Assembly: GCF_937616625.2 (NCBI RefSeq)
Contig: NC_065575.1
Coordinates: 7,385,501 to 7,449,500 of the forward strand
DNA: 64,000 bases
Direction: 5' to 3'
Source: Mercurialis annua
Taxonomy: Eukaryota; Streptophyta; Magnoliopsida; Malpighiales; Euphorbiaceae
Notes under the pieces: generated by a model
Databases searched by the model: none
What the model was told of the DNA's origin: nothing
Seen by the model: only the letters and a program-made list of their open reading frames with translations
Made by a program: the position numbers and the translations under genes
Shown: positions 10,247-21,344 of the stretch, one piece after another
Numbering within the stretch: the first letter of the stretch is position 1
Layout of the letters: each line of letters starts with the position of its first letter

Positions 10247-12969
10247 TGGGTAAGGGTGGAGTTAAGGTGTCATTTGAATCAGATCAGATTGTAATGACAA
10301 AGAATAATGTCTTTGTAGGCAGGGGTTATTGTAATCAGGGTCTGTTTGTATTGAATGTTGCTGAAATAATGAAAAATGCATCTACTTCTGCTTACTTGAT
10401 AGACTCTATTGATTTATGGCATGCTAGATTAGGACATGTGAATGCTAGCTATATTAAGAAAATGCAAACACTTGGTATAATAACTGGACTAAATAAAACG
10501 AACATAGATAAATGTCAAATATGTGCTGAAACTAAATCGACTAAGAAAACGTGCCATTCTGTAGTTAGAGAATCTGAATTACTTAGTTTAATTCATACAG
10601 ATTTAGGAGACCTAAAACAAACCATGACTAGAGGTGGTAAAAAATATTATGTGACATTTATAGATGATTGCTCTAGATATGCCAGAGTTTATTTATTAAG
10701 AAATAAAGATGAAGCATTTGATATGTTCTTAATTTATAAGGCTAAAGTAGAAAATCAACTTAATAGAAAGATTAAAAGAATTAGATCAGATAGAGGTGGT
10801 GAATATATAGCATTTAATGAATATTGTGAAAAAGAAGGAATAATACATGAAATAACTCCTCCATATTCACCTGAATCTAACGGCGTAGCAGAAAGGAAAA
10901 ATAGAACCTTAAAAGAAATGATGAATGCTTTATTAGTTAGTTCCTCTGCTAGTGATAACTTATGGGGTGAAGCTATACTGTCTGCATGTCATTTACAGAA
11001 TAGAATACCTTATAAGAAAACTGGAAAAACACCTTATGAACTGTGGAAAGGTTATAGACCTAACCTGAAATATTTAAAAGTGTGGGGGTGTTTAGCTAAA
11101 GTAATGTTGCCTGACCCTAAGAAAAGAAAAATAGGTTCTAAGACCTCTGATTGCATGTTTATAGGGTATGCTGAACATAGCGCTGCATATAGGTTCCTTG
11201 TATTGAAAAGTGATGTACTTGATTGCAATACAATTGTTGAAACTAAAAATGCTGAATTTTTTGAGAATGTGTATCCACTAAAAACTGAGTCAATTTCTCA
11301 TATGCCCACTGTTAATGAAAATGAAACTGAAAATATAACAGTGAACTCTACTGAGGAGTTGAGACGGAGCAAAAGACAAAGAATTGAAAATTCTTTTGGA
11401 AATGATTTTTATACGTATTTGGTTGATGACGAACCTTTAAATTTTAATGAAGCTGTTTCTTCTTCTGAGTCTGTTTTCTGGAAAGAAGCTATTAAAACTG
11501 AAATTGATTCAATTAATCAAAATAATACTTGGGTTTTAGTTGATTTGCCTCCTGGCGCAAAACCCATTGGCTGTAAATGGATTTTCAAAAGAAAAATGAA
11601 TCCTGATGGTTCAATTGAAAAATATAAGGCTAGATTGGTTGCAAAAGGATTTTCTCAAAAACCAAATATTGATTATTTTGACACTTTTGCCCCTGTAACT
11701 AGAATTGCTTCAATTAGAGTTTTAATTGCCTTAGCTTCGATTCATAAACTTTTTATTCATCAAATGGATGTTAAAACTGCATTTTTAAATGGTGAACTAG
11801 AAGAAGAAATTTATATGACTCAACCCGAGGGTTGTGTTGTTTCAAAACAAAAGAACAAAGTTTGTAAACTATTGAAATCATTATATGGTTTGAAACAAGC
11901 TCCTAAACAATGGCATGAGAAATTTGACCAAGTTTTGATTAGTGATGGGTTTTCCTCTACTGATGTTGATAAATGTGTTTATACTAAAGTGATTGAAAGT
12001 GAGTCTGTCATCATTTGTTTGTATGTGGATGATATGCTTATCTTTGGTACATGCCTTGGTATAATACATGAGACAAAGTCGTTTCTTGCTTCTCAATTTG
12101 ATATGAAAGATATGGGTGAAGCAAATGTGATTTTGGGTGTTAAAATCATAAGGAGTGGTGATAGTATTATACTATCACAAGAACATTATGTTGAGAAACT
12201 TCTTAAGAAGTTTGGACATTTTGATGTCACACCTGTGAGTACTCCTTATGATGCTAACACTCAATTAATGAAAAATAGAGGAGATCCTGTAGCTCAAACT
12301 GAGTATGCTCAGGTTATTGGGAGTCTGATGCATCTAATGAATTTCTCTCGACCTGACATAGCTTATGCTGTGTGCAGATTGAGTAGATATACTCATAATC
12401 CCAACCGTGATCATTGGAATGGCATTGTCAGACTAATGAAATATTTGAGAGGAACCATGAATTATGGTATCCTATACAGTGGATTTCCCGCTGTACTAGA
12501 AGGGTACAGTGATGCTAACTGGATCTCTGATTCAGATGAGACAAAATCCACTAGTGGTTATGTGTTTACACTTGGAGGAGGTGCGATTGCTTGGAGATCA
12601 TCTAAGCAAACGTTAATTGCCAAATCTACTATGGAGTCCGAGTTTATAGCTCTGGAATTAGCTGGCAATGAGGCTGAGTGGTTGAAAAACTTCTTAGTCA
12701 GTATTCCTCTGGGAATAAAACCAACTCCTTCAGTGTCTATGCATTGTGATTGCCAAGCGGCAATAGCCATTGCTAAGAATAAAGCTTACAATGGAAAGAA
12801 TAGACATTTACGTCTAAGACATGATGTGGTAAAGCAATTGCAAAAGGATGGAATTATGTCCATTGATTATGTGAAGTCAGAGCTGAATTTGGCCGATCCT
12901 CTGACTAAACCTTTGGGAAGGAAAATGATCCTTGAAACATCGAGGGGAATGGGACTTGTGCCAATTTGA
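10228..12969 (+). CDS. Copia integrase, reverse transcriptase and RNase H frame
   Basis: About 913 codons, opened here at a TTG only because the upstream frame is lost; it has no natural start. Order: GAG-pre-integrase with the HHCC zinc site (WHARLGH ... CQICAETK, about residues 64-105); integrase core with HTDLGDL, FIDDCSR and [12 protein letters not shown] supplying the D,D,E residues (about 125-225); RT with [20 protein letters not shown] and the catalytic YVDDMLIFG (about 599-607); RNase H with SDANW and the KSTSGYVF region (about 755-870). Codon use is markedly more A/T-rich than in the gag half. All catalytic motifs appear intact. Confidence 0.9.
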   Translation: MLSVALMGKGGVKVSFESDQIVMTKNNVFVGRGYCNQGLFVLNVAEIMKNASTSAYLIDSIDLWHARLGHVNASYIKKMQTLGIITGLNKTNIDKCQICAETKSTKKTCHSVVRESELLSLIHTDLGDLKQTMTRGGKKYYVTFIDDCSRYARVYLLRNKDEAFDMFLIYKAKVENQLNRKIKRIRSDRGGEYIAFNEYCEKEGIIHEITPPYSPESNGVAERKNRTLKEMMNALLVSSSASDNLWGEAILSACHLQNRIPYKKTGKTPYELWKGYRPNLKYLKVWGCLAKVMLPDPKKRKIGSKTSDCMFIGYAEHSAAYRFLVLKSDVLDCNTIVETKNAEFFENVYPLKTESISHMPTVNENETENITVNSTEELRRSKRQRIENSFGNDFYTYLVDDEPLNFNEAVSSSESVFWKEAIKTEIDSINQNNTWVLVDLPPGAKPIGCKWIFKRKMNPDGSIEKYKARLVAKGFSQKPNIDYFDTFAPVTRIASIRVLIALASIHKLFIHQMDVKTAFLNGELEEEIYMTQPEGCVVSKQKNKVCKLLKSLYGLKQAPKQWHEKFDQVLISDGFSSTDVDKCVYTKVIESESVIICLYVDDMLIFGTCLGIIHETKSFLASQFDMKDMGEANVILGVKIIRSGDSIILSQEHYVEKLLKKFGHFDVTPVSTPYDANTQLMKNRGDPVAQTEYAQVIGSLMHLMNFSRPDIAYAVCRLSRYTHNPNRDHWNGIVRLMKYLRGTMNYGILYSGFPAVLEGYSDANWISDSDETKSTSGYVFTLGGGAIAWRSSKQTLIAKSTMESEFIALELAGNEAEWLKNFLVSIPLGIKPTPSVSMHCDCQAAIAIAKNKAYNGKNRHLRLRHDVVKQLQKDGIMSIDYVKSELNLADPLTKPLGRKMILETSRGMGLVPI

Positions 12970-13526
12970 GTATTAACCGTGATGGTAACCCGACCTCTGT
13001 GATTGGAGATCCCATGAATTTGGTTCATACGGGTAATAACAAGTCATGTGTTAGTCCTGCTAGTACTAAATTTTGATTTAGTTCATTCCTATGGTGTGTG
13101 TTGTACTAGAAGCAACTATTGTGAGGTTGAGTTTGTAACTCTTAATGATTTCATAGTCCTTAAGGATAGTTTATATTTAGTTGCTATATAAACTTGATGA
13201 AATCACCTATATGAGTGTGGAGTGGGGCCGCTCCTATATGACTCGTGGCTAAGTCGTTAGAGCACTCATGAATATTCAGGCACGCGCACGGCCTAAATAG
13301 CGCAAAACCGCGTTGAGTAGCAGTTTGTGGAAAGTATGATGTGATGGTTGAGAATTATAGCTTACAAATGGAATTCTTGGTTCATAGAAGTTTAAAACTT
13401 CACCAAGTTTACCGTGAGTTATACCTCTTCTATTCAGGTTTTGGTTCATAGTCCAAAAGACACCGAAACTGATGCATTTATATTTATTAAAGAAACTAAT
13501 CCAGCTAGTATTTTTATGTTTTGAAA
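12970..13526 (+). other. Copia 3' untranslated internal region
   Basis: Non-coding stretch between the RNase H stop and the polypurine tract. No further frame is seen in it. Confidence 0.6.
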
Positions 13527-13538
13527 TAAGTGGGGGAT
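13527..13538 (+). other. Polypurine tract of Copia element
   Basis: AATAAGTGGGGG immediately upstream of the 3' LTR. This is the usual copia plus-strand primer position and composition. Confidence 0.8.
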
Positions 13539-14249
13539 TGTTGTAAAAATTGTTTTAACTTGTCTTATTCTTATTTTGGCTTTTTGTGTTATTTCAAAAC
13601 TACACAAATCCCACATGGGAAGTGTAGAGCCTTTCTTTTGTGTTTATAATGGTTAAGGCATTATAGGCTAATAATTGTGTTGAAGGGGAAGCAATGGGCT
13701 CGCGCCCCCCCCCCTCTTCGGAGTAGGCTTGTGGGTTGGGGTTCGGGATGAAAGTCAAGTGGGCTTGTCCGAGGCTTGACTAAACTTTTTGCAACCCGGT
13801 TTTATTATTTATTTAATAATAATAAAAGCCTTATATGAGAAGGGCCTATTTTAGCATATGTAAAATTATTTTGGTTGAAGCCTAAAAATCCGGAACAAAC
13901 TTTGACTAAGTTTTATTATCTGAGTTTAATTAAATGAAAACCACGTTTTGATTAAGGAACCTCCACTAACATTTTTGGTTTTATTTAACTTAACCTCTTT
14001 TATGTCTACATTCATTTTACTTGTTAATTACAAATTTAAAATACAAATCAGATCATGGCTGGATTAGTGGGATACGAAAATCGTATCAAATATTTTGTTC
14101 ACTGCTACTTCTGTTCCAACTTCATATAAGTTGAAGAACTCGATGTATCCTGGGGTATAAGCTTAACGGCGAAATATACTTTTAGGCCAGTGAAAAATTC
14201 TCACGCCTCGAGCTACTGTTTCTTTGTTAATTCGCTGTATTAGCTAACA
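13539..14249 (+). repeat. 3' LTR of Copia element
   Basis: 711 bases. It matches the 5' LTR except for the shorter C run and G14070. The copy of the 14-mer that pairs with the primer site is at 14172-14185. Confidence 0.95.
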
Positions 14250-14748
14250 CCAATTACAATTCTCCATTTTCCTTTCACTGTAATTCTCTTCTTTTGCTTT
14301 TATTTTCTTTTCCGTTATCAATCCGCTCGATTTAACAAGATCTATCTTATTCTGGATTAAATGTTTGCTACATTACATCGATCTAGTCAATCTCAGAAAA
14401 ATAATTGTATTCGTAAATTCTTTGTCGTTTTGTATGCGTTTTGTTATCTGAAATAGAAATGTATTTTTGATTTGGCCATTCAATTTTATTCTTCATCGTT
14501 TGATTTCAGGATTATACATTATAACATCACTGCAAGAACATTCAATTATATTTTCATCGAATGTCAAAGAGTTTTTGGCGACGGTGTTAGTACTTATTCA
14601 GATTTTGGGGTATTCTAATTTCTATATCTAAATTAATTGTTAAGAATTCTGGATTGATTTGGTGATAGATATATTTATATTCTTTTAATTGTTGTAGTAT
14701 TGTAGTTATTTGATGGACATAATGGGTCTGCAGCTGCAATTTATACAA

Positions 14749-15002
14749 AGGAGAAGAGCGCCGGAGCATCCTCTCCCGGCGGCGTACGATGATTCATGGA
14801 ATGCTCTCAAATGGGTCGCCTCACATTCCATTGGAGATAGCCCTGAAGAGTGGATAACCGCCATGCTGATCTGAGCAAAGTGTTTCTTGCCGGAGAGAGC
14901 GTCGGCGCTAATATAGCCCATAACATAGGGATGAGAAATGGATTAGAGAAACTGGGTGGGGTTGAAGTTTTAGGGATAGTTCTTATTCATTCATATTTTT
15001 AG
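14749..15002 (+). pseudogene. Captured carboxylesterase (CXE-type) fragment in Pack-MULE
   Basis: In frame from about 14749 it reads RRAPEHPLPAAYDDSW, then a WVASHS motif. After a one-base frameshift near 14863-14865 it continues KVFLAGESVGANIAHN and GIVLIHSYF before a stop at 15000-15002. This is the alpha/beta-hydrolase (HSR203J/GID1-like carboxylesterase) family. The GESVG pentapeptide is the nucleophile elbow (GxSxG). The oxyanion HGGG motif, the N-terminus and the C-terminal Asp/His are absent, and the final TAG falls where the family normally has Trp. It is a captured, decayed fragment with higher GC than its surroundings. The remaining transposon interior (14255-14740) has no recognised coding sequence. 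Confidence 0.75.
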
Positions 15003-15114
15003 GGAAAGAAGCAGTTGGCGGTGAGAGGAAAGAAGAAGAAGTGAGATTGATGATAGTGAATGTGCAGCGGAGAAGAAGAAGAAGAAGTGAAGAAAAATGG
15101 AGGAAGAAGACATA

Positions 15115-15397
15115 AAATGTAAAAAGAGTAAAAGAAGTCCCTAGATTTTTAGGATTTTAGTTTTTAGGTTATGATTTTAAGGTTTTAAAGTTTTAAGGAC
15201 ATTTTTAACACCGTGGCAGCCATGTCAGCCGATGAGTAAGCAAAATTGGCTGACATGCTTGCCACGGTGTCAAATTTTCTAGGTTAGGGTGGAATTGAAA
15301 ACAAAAGGTGTGGATTTGGGTGTAATCAGTGATTTTACAATGTCAGGGTGCAAACGAAAAGGGGCTAAAAGGTGGAGGTTTTTTCAGACCATTAGCC
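15115..15397 (-). repeat. Right terminal inverted repeat of Pack-MULE
   Basis: Complement of the left end with scattered substitutions. It contains the same kind of internal hairpin, with ACACCGTGGCA at 15208-15218 facing TGCCACGGTGT at 15260-15270, and the additional arms GGCTGACATG/CATGTCAGCC. Confidence 0.8.
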
Positions 15398-15406
15398 TTT
15401 TCCTTT

Positions 15407-16003
15407 TAACAAAGGATCAATTCACCCCTTTGCACAAAATATCAAATGAGTCATTTTGGACGATTTTGGTACAATTTAACCCGCAACTTAACAATATCGG
15501 ATCATTTCAACCCGAAACTTAGCAAAACCGATTAATTTCACCTTCCTGACACAAAAAAGGAGAGTGAGTTTTCTAATTAAAAAAATTAATCTTAATTAAT
15601 CATAATTAAAAAAAGTAGAGCTCCTCTACAGCTTCTTGTTTTCTAGCTTCTACCAGAAAAATGAGGAGCTACTGCTCAGTTTTTCAGCGAAAAAATTGGG
15701 AAGAAAAAAAGTAAAAAAGAGTCCTTGGATTTTAGTTTGAAAAAATTAATTTTTTATGTTTTGAAATATAAAGGGCAAAGTTGAAATTTAAAATATATTA
15801 AGTATTAAACCAGATAATGAATAAAACATTGAGTACTATTTTGAACTTTTTGCCCTTTAAAACCAAATAGTGTGTCAAACTCTCTTAGGGAGGGTGCGAT
15901 TTGTTCGATTATGCAAAGTTGCGGGTCTATTTGATCCGAAATAGTCCAAATGACTTTTTTGATATTTCGTGCTAAATTAAAGGGGTGAATTGATCCTTTG
16001 TTC
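15407..16003. mobile_element. Small TIR element (MULE-type, AACAAAGGATCAATTCACCC ends)
   Basis: Inverted ends: AACAAAGGATCAATTCACCC at 15408-15427 against GGGGTGAATTGATCCTTTGTT near 15983-16002, with homology running inward about 100 bases (AAATATCAAATGAGTCATTT / AAATGACTTTTTTGATATTT). A near-perfect 9-bp duplication ATTTTCCTT/ATTTTCTTT flanks it if the Pack-MULE is removed from its left border. The interior has GAGCTCCTC/GAGGAGCTACTGCTC runs. A related copy lies at 47374-48305. Confidence 0.65.
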
Positions 16004-16086
16004 ATTTTCTTTTTTGAGAGGATTTCAATTTTGTTAAAGAAAAGGGTCATTTGTACCCTTGAGGTTTGGGAAAAATCAAGTGAACC

Positions 16087-16168
16087 TTCAACGTCCGAAA
16101 AAATTCATATATGCTTTCAACGTCCGAAAAAATTCATATATGCTTTCAACGTCTGAAAAAATGAACAG
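16087..16168. repeat. 29-bp tandem repeat, about 2.8 copies
   Basis: The unit begins TTCAACGTCCGAAAAAATTC. Two exact copies (16087-16115, 16116-16144) are followed by a diverged third. A degenerate partial copy recurs near 16318-16340. The surrounding 16030-16420 looks like decayed transposon sequence. Confidence 0.75.
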
Positions 16169-16620
16169 TCAAGTTCCCAATTTGACACCGTCTCATTGTT
16201 TCTGAGAGTCTATTTATGTAATCCTGCGTGGCTAAGCAAAAAAGGTCATATATGCATCTAAATTTTGGGGCTAGGATCAAGTGAGGACACAACATCTAAA
16301 AAGATTCATTTATATCTCCAACGTCTGAAAAAATGAGCAGCCAGTCTCACCATTTTGACACCGTTTCATGCTTTCTAGACTCTCTTAGTAATGATCTTAC
16401 GTGGTTGATTTCTACAGTTAAATTTTTCCTCTACGGCAGCGGTCTTTCCCTTACCAGCACTAGTTCGTTGTTGCAAAGTCTATCCATTACAAATCCGAGC
16501 TAAACCAATTGACCGTTCTTATCCAACATTTGAAAGAGGAATTGTTTTTCATTAATATGCATCTTGTTTGATGTAAACTGCGGCGACACGGAAAAAAAGA
16601 AGCGTTTGACGAGGTGTAAG

Positions 16621-16931
16621 AGCATTCACAGTCGTTAGACTGTTTTTGAGTCTGATAGTCATGCCACGCCAGCTTTTCATAAAACCCATATTTATTATAC
16701 AATCTGCACAGTAGTTAGACTTTAAAAAGTAAACTAATAAGGGTCTCATATTTTTATTTATTACATTGAATACAATTTAAAAGAACAAAATAAAAAGTAA
16801 TAGAGAAAAGTGGGTCCCTTATTGAGTGGTTGGTGTATATCAACCACTCAATAAATATTGAGCTCTCATAATAGGAAGTGTTTAATACCAATAGGTTATT
16901 AAGCTTTAAAAACTCCCCATTGTGGATGCTC
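16621..16931. mobile_element. MITE with GAGCATTCACA / TGTGGATGCTC ends
   Basis: The left end GAGCATTCACAGT at 16621 is complementary to ATTGTGGATGCTC ending at 16931. Small elements with GAGCATCCACAATGGGGAG-like ends are common in plant genomes (hAT or Harbinger type). I found no clear target duplication, so the superfamily is left open. Confidence 0.5.
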
Positions 16932-17460
16932 CAAGGCGGCGGTGTAGGAGATAGAACGAAAAATGGAAAGAGATACAATCTTTATTCTTTGGGTTGATTT
17001 TTTATAAAATTCTTGGATTTTTATTTTCTGGAGAAATGTAATTGTCGAATCGGAACTCATGAACCTTTTATCAAAAATAATTGTGATTCCAGCTCTTACA
17101 ATTAATATAATATTACAATACATTCTTCTGTAAATTAAAACTTAACTGGTATATTTGAATAAGTAAATTAATTTATGCAAATCTGCTTAAATTTATTGGT
17201 ATATCCATTATAAATTCAGTAGTTGAATTTGATTTACTTGGTTTTTAATGTAATCTGTTAATAATTATCATAAACAAAATTTATGAAATATATTGCTTTG
17301 GTGCAGCAGGAAAACATAAATAACCTATTAAAAATCTTACAATATAATTTGAAAATAAAATATGTGAGATTATAGTTAACTAGGTCGATACACGGTAATA
17401 TTAATTTATCTAACAAATTTTTGATAATTTTTTATTTACATTTAATTGTATTATATTAAA

Positions 17461-17763
17461 GGTTAATGTTATAAAAATTCATCAGTTTTATACGTTTTTT
17501 TATTTTAATCACGCCGTTTAAAATCGTCATTTTCATACACGAACTATCAAATTTTCTCAAATCCATACACCGTTCAAAAACCCGGTAAAAATTCCTGAGT
17601 TGACAGCCGAATAGTGACACGTTAGCAAATTTTTGCCGGATTTTTGAACGGTGTATGAATTTGAGAAAAAAATGATAGTTGGTATATGAAAATGACGATT
17701 TTTAAACAACATGATTTAAAGGAAAAAACATGTAAAGTTTGTGAATTTTTATAACATTACCCC
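17461..17763. mobile_element. 303-bp TIR element with 10-bp target duplication
   Basis: The ends GGTTAATGTTATAAAAATTC and its near complement extend over about 130 bases on each side. TTATATTAAA occurs directly on both flanks (17451-17460, 17764-17773). The arms share ATCGTCATTTTCATA and CATACACCGTTCAAAAA. A non-autonomous MULE-type MITE is the best fit. Confidence 0.75.
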
Positions 17764-17964
17764 TTATATTAAACTTTAATTTATATTAATAAATTGAAAA
17801 TTTTAATTTAATGTAGGTTAAAAAAATTAAAACAATTTAAGACCAAATAATAAAACTTTATTTAAATTTAAATTACTACAATTAAATTTAGAAATCTAAT
17901 TACACCATATTAATAAATTTAATTTAAAAGTACATCTTATATCAACTAATCAACCATTATATTA

Positions 17965-18068
17965 CCGACGAACTGTAGCTCAAATGATATAACCATTGGA
18001 CAACAAACTGTCAAGGTCGGGAGTTCATTTCTCCCACAAGTGCTCCCCGTTCCCCAATTAGAAAAAAA
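17965..18068 (+). mobile_element. Very short tRNA-derived SINE with 16-bp target duplication
   Basis: The tRNA-like head has an A-box-like GTAGCTCAAATGATAT (near 17975) and a B-box-like GGGAGTTCATTTCTCCC (near 18020-18036). A short pyrimidine stretch and an A8 tail follow. ATCAACCATTATATTA is repeated exactly at 17949-17964 and 18069-18084, the signature of target-primed insertion. At about 104 bases it has almost no body beyond the tRNA head. Related copies lie at 46.3, 54.5 and 62.3 kb. Confidence 0.75.
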
Positions 18069-18485
18069 ATCAACCATTATATTAAATAAAATTATGAAAA
18101 AGATTATTTTATAAATACAAATTTAATTTAATTATTACAAACTATATAATATCACCCGTGCAATGCGAAGCATCGACCTAGTTTAATTATATTTGCACAG
18201 AAAATATGTTTTGCCAGGTCAGAGAACATCAGTTTGATATAGTTTCTTTTGGATGCTATGCAAAAGGAACTCAACACCTTCTTCTTCTTTTTTTATTTCT
18301 TTCTCTTCTTTCCTTAAACACTGACTAGACCGTCAGAACAATTTATTGGTGTCGCCCACTGGTATTTTGTCAGACGTTTGTTTGTTCCTGTTATCTCAAA
18401 CTCTATAAACCGGCGCAGTCTATGGTGATTTATCAATTATAAATATGTAGAACTTTATTATCCCGCTATCCTCTTGTTAAAACTA

Positions 18486-19203
18486 CTAGTTTGTTGTGTA
18501 CGTGTGTTGCATGTGGTTTATAATTTTTTGTATTTATCATGATTTATATTTGAAATTGCTAAACGTATTTTTTTAATTATTTATGCATCGTGATTATATT
18601 TGAAATCATTATATGTAATTTTCTTTTATAATAATATAATAAGCTAATACTTATAATCATATAAAGACGGCAACATATAAAATGTACTAATTGTATATGA
18701 TTTTTTTAGATAAATTTCTTGCAACCCCCAAAATTTAAATTATGTATGGTCGTAAACCTATTTGTAATAATTTATTTTTATTTACTTTTAATATAGGTGT
18801 GATGCACATGGTTAATTAATATAGTGATTGATATTGTAATCCGCTTAATGTATTATTTATAATAACAAATATAAAAAATAAATTCTTAATTTACGTGATA
18901 GATTAAAATATAATTTTTTATTAATAAATAAATATTTTCAATTTATTAATTAGTATGTTACTATCTATATTTGAGATTGTTGAGCATGACTTTTAAACTT
19001 TTAAATGGTTGATTAGGATTAAAAATGTTTTTTAATAGTTAAAGTTGAGATGCCATGTATAGAAATTAATTATTTTTATGAAAGTGTTAGTGACTGATTA
19101 GGATTAGAAAAGGTTTCTAATAGTTTAAGTCTATAAATTATGAAGATGGTATTTTTGTCATGAAAGTGTTTCCCCGCTAATACACTTTTATATATTAGTT
19201 TTA
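18486..19203 (-). mobile_element. Helitron-like non-autonomous element
   Basis: On the minus strand the 3' end is CTAG preceded by a weak hairpin (ACAT/CACGTACA region, 18486-18520), followed by target T. The 5' end is near 19185-19203, in the AAAAGTGTATTAGCGGGG context shared with the copy ending near 21995. It belongs to the same family as 45726-46231. AT-rich interior, no coding sequence. Confidence 0.45.
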
Positions 19204-19739
19204 TTAAATTATTATTATTTTTTATATGTAATTTATTTATAAATAACATTAAATTGACTAGTATTTTTGTTGGGTTATAAATATCTTTATGAGTTTAAGT
19301 AGTATGTGTAATATTTTTATAATAAATTTTAAACACAAGAAGTGAGTATTTTAATAATATAGAAGTAGGATTATATGATATAATTGAATTCAATTTATTT
19401 ATTAAGTTAATAATTAATTAAATAAAATAAAATATTTTTCTTGAGGTAGATTTTCAACACAATTGATGGGAGTATTCAAATTTTATTAAAAATAGGATGA
19501 TATGATATAACTTAATTTATAATTACAATTAAGTTTATACGGGTAATCGTATGATTTTTAGTGGTAGGTTTTGAACACATGAGTACGTAAAATGCATTAG
19601 AAATAGGATTGTAAGCTATTTGTGAGTTTGTAGTGTTTTTTCTTCATCAGGATGTAGGCTACAACAACACCTAGTTACAAATTAACCTATTATAGGAGAC
19701 TCCAATACTGTCATGTAACAGTTAAGAAGATATCTCTGT

Positions 19740-19872
19740 AAGAGGATTACTAAAGATCATGTGGACACCAAAAGAAAGTTTGCTTGCCATTGCAGCCAAT
19801 CTATCAGCTAAAAAATTTGCTTCCCTGTCCTAGATTTGAGTTATGTTAACTTTCCAATTCTTCTCTGGCATG
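19740..19872 (-). pseudogene. Relic of LINE RNase H domain
   Basis: On the minus strand a short frame reads WKVNITQI, an in-frame stop, then DREANFLADRLAAMA. This is the His/Asn-containing REAN.xADxLA end of the RNase H domain carried by plant L1-type LINEs. It has stops and no flanking RT and is a decayed fragment. Confidence 0.5.
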
Positions 19873-20212
19873 TGTCTGATATTCATTAGCAGCTCTTCCG
19901 TGAGTTTGTAGTTTTAGGGTCTTAACAAAAGTCTTCACTATTTAGATTGCTCTTACTTTCCGTGAGTTTTTAGTATTTAGATTTTAATAAAAGTGTTTAC
20001 TATTTAAATTGCTTAGAAGTAGGATTAAGGGTATTTATTTAATTAATAAAAAAATTATTTAGAGAATAATTAGAGTCCTTATTTGAATAGAAAACATCTT
20101 ATTGGTTGTATTAAGACTATTAATTTTATTGATTATTTATAGTAATAATTAAAACAGGATTAAGGACTTAACGTAAAAGTGCATATTCCCCCATCCATAC
20201 TTTTATATATAA

Positions 20213-21340
20213 TACTAGCGTTTCACCACGTTCTACGCACATGAGCGGCACTTACATGACCCGTTATAATCTAATAATAAGTAAAATTTAAAATAAAATA
20301 GTTTAATTTTAATAAATTGTTATGGATAATTTTTTATTTATACGTGCTATGCCTGTAAGTAATAATTATATGACTCCTTATTTGATTTAAATATTAATTA
20401 AATATAATATTTTATTTGTACGTGCTACGCATGTAAGTGATAATTATATGACCCGTTGTTTGATTTAAAGATTAATTAAACTTTTAAATAAAAATATAAT
20501 TTATAACAATTTAAATATATATATACCATAATACTATATTTAATAGTTTAATTAATTAATCTTTAAATCACATGAAAGTATTTATAACAATTGTTGAGAA
20601 TAAATAATCCTTTGCTAAAGTACTGTATTTAATAAATTAACATGAAAGTAAAACAAATTAAATAAATATGTACTAAATGGAAATTTACGGAATACATATA
20701 AAAGTCTACGAAATTATTGATCAAATAATCCTTCAATTCCAATCGTTGAGAACAATACATATTCAACATTGATAAAAAAAATTCTACATAAATTCAGTTT
20801 AAGATAATCTTCAATATCTACTGTCATGTGCACTATACAAAAGTGGTTCAAAGTGGATATGTATACTTCACTGTAAACCTATTTACTTCAACTGCCTGTC
20901 TTCACCCCGTGCACACGTCACAACGAAGTGTTGTCACTGAAGAAATTAGGAGTTTCCTCTTGTTTTCTAATCGATAACTCCACCAGTAGTGTCGCATCAA
21001 ATAGTAGACTTTAAATCAAACATTCAATATGTGGAAAGAATTCGTAAATTGGAAAAGATTAGACTTTAAATCACGTATTGTTATAATGTAATGTATTTTA
21101 TATACTAATTTAAGTAGTGGAAGTTTTAATATACGTAGGAGTATCACTTTAATTGTAAAGTGTGTTTGACTTTGTTCAAGTGAATTGAGGAGATCAATCT
21201 ATATCTTGATTTTTTATAGTTTCAACTTCACCCTCAATATTGACAAAAAAAAAAATTCACCCTCAATACAATTTGCTGCTTTCATTATAGAATAGAATTA
21301 AAATACGGATTTAATTTAATCAATATGTAGTAAATTTAAA
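20213..21340. repeat. AT-rich repeat region with further Helitron-like ends
   Basis: A minus-strand 3' end (CTAGCGTTTCACCACGTTCTACGCAC) starts at 20213, directly abutting another element's 5' end (GTATGGATGGGGGAATATGCAC on the minus strand, near 20178-20200). Internal copies of CGTGCTACGC and TGACCCGTT recur at 20345-20470. The far ends are not clear. No gene is seen. Confidence 0.35.
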
Positions 21341-21344
21341 AAGA

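Larger units (their letters stand above)
8300..14249 (+). mobile_element. Ty1/copia LTR retrotransposon, near-complete, young
   Basis: The LTRs (715 and 711 bases) begin TGTTGTAAAA and end TTAGCTAACA, and the 5-bp duplication CCAAT flanks both sides (8295-8299, 14250-14254). Domain order gag, protease, integrase, RT, RNase H is the copia order. By eye the LTRs differ by one substitution (T8835 versus G14070) and by the length of one C run (14 versus 10), so insertion was recent. The gag-protease and integrase-RT frames are offset near 10220, so this copy looks unable to make the full polyprotein. It lies inside the Pack-MULE. Confidence 0.95.
7902..15397. mobile_element. Pack-MULE (Mutator-like) with captured gene, split by a Copia element
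   Basis: The element starts GGCTAAT at 7902 and ends ATTAGCC at 15397. It is flanked by a perfect 9-bp direct duplication, TTTTCCTTT, at 7893-7901 and 15398-15406, the size made by Mutator-superfamily transposases. The ends are long imperfect inverted repeats of about 280 bases. No transposase is present. The interior holds a carboxylesterase fragment (14749-15002) and purine-rich filler. Removing the nested retrotransposon leaves about 1.5 kb, typical of a non-autonomous MULE carrying host DNA. Confidence 0.85.
17380..18181. mobile_element. Element with inverted CTAGGTCGAT...CACGG ends
   Basis: The left end CTAGGTCGATACACGG (17380) faces CCGTGCAATGCGAAGCATCGACCTAG (18156-18181). Both ends carry the CTAG and short-hairpin style seen in the Helitron-like family here, so it may instead be two such ends in opposite orientation. 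It contains a nested MITE and a nested SINE. It has no coding sequence. Confidence 0.45.

Noticed and set aside
14706..14921. 71-codon minus-strand frame
   Set aside because: Antisense shadow of the captured carboxylesterase, whose plus strand matches a known family.
16087..16168. Tandem 29-bp units considered as a CRISPR-like array
   Set aside because: The units are directly adjacent with no spacers, and the genome is eukaryotic.
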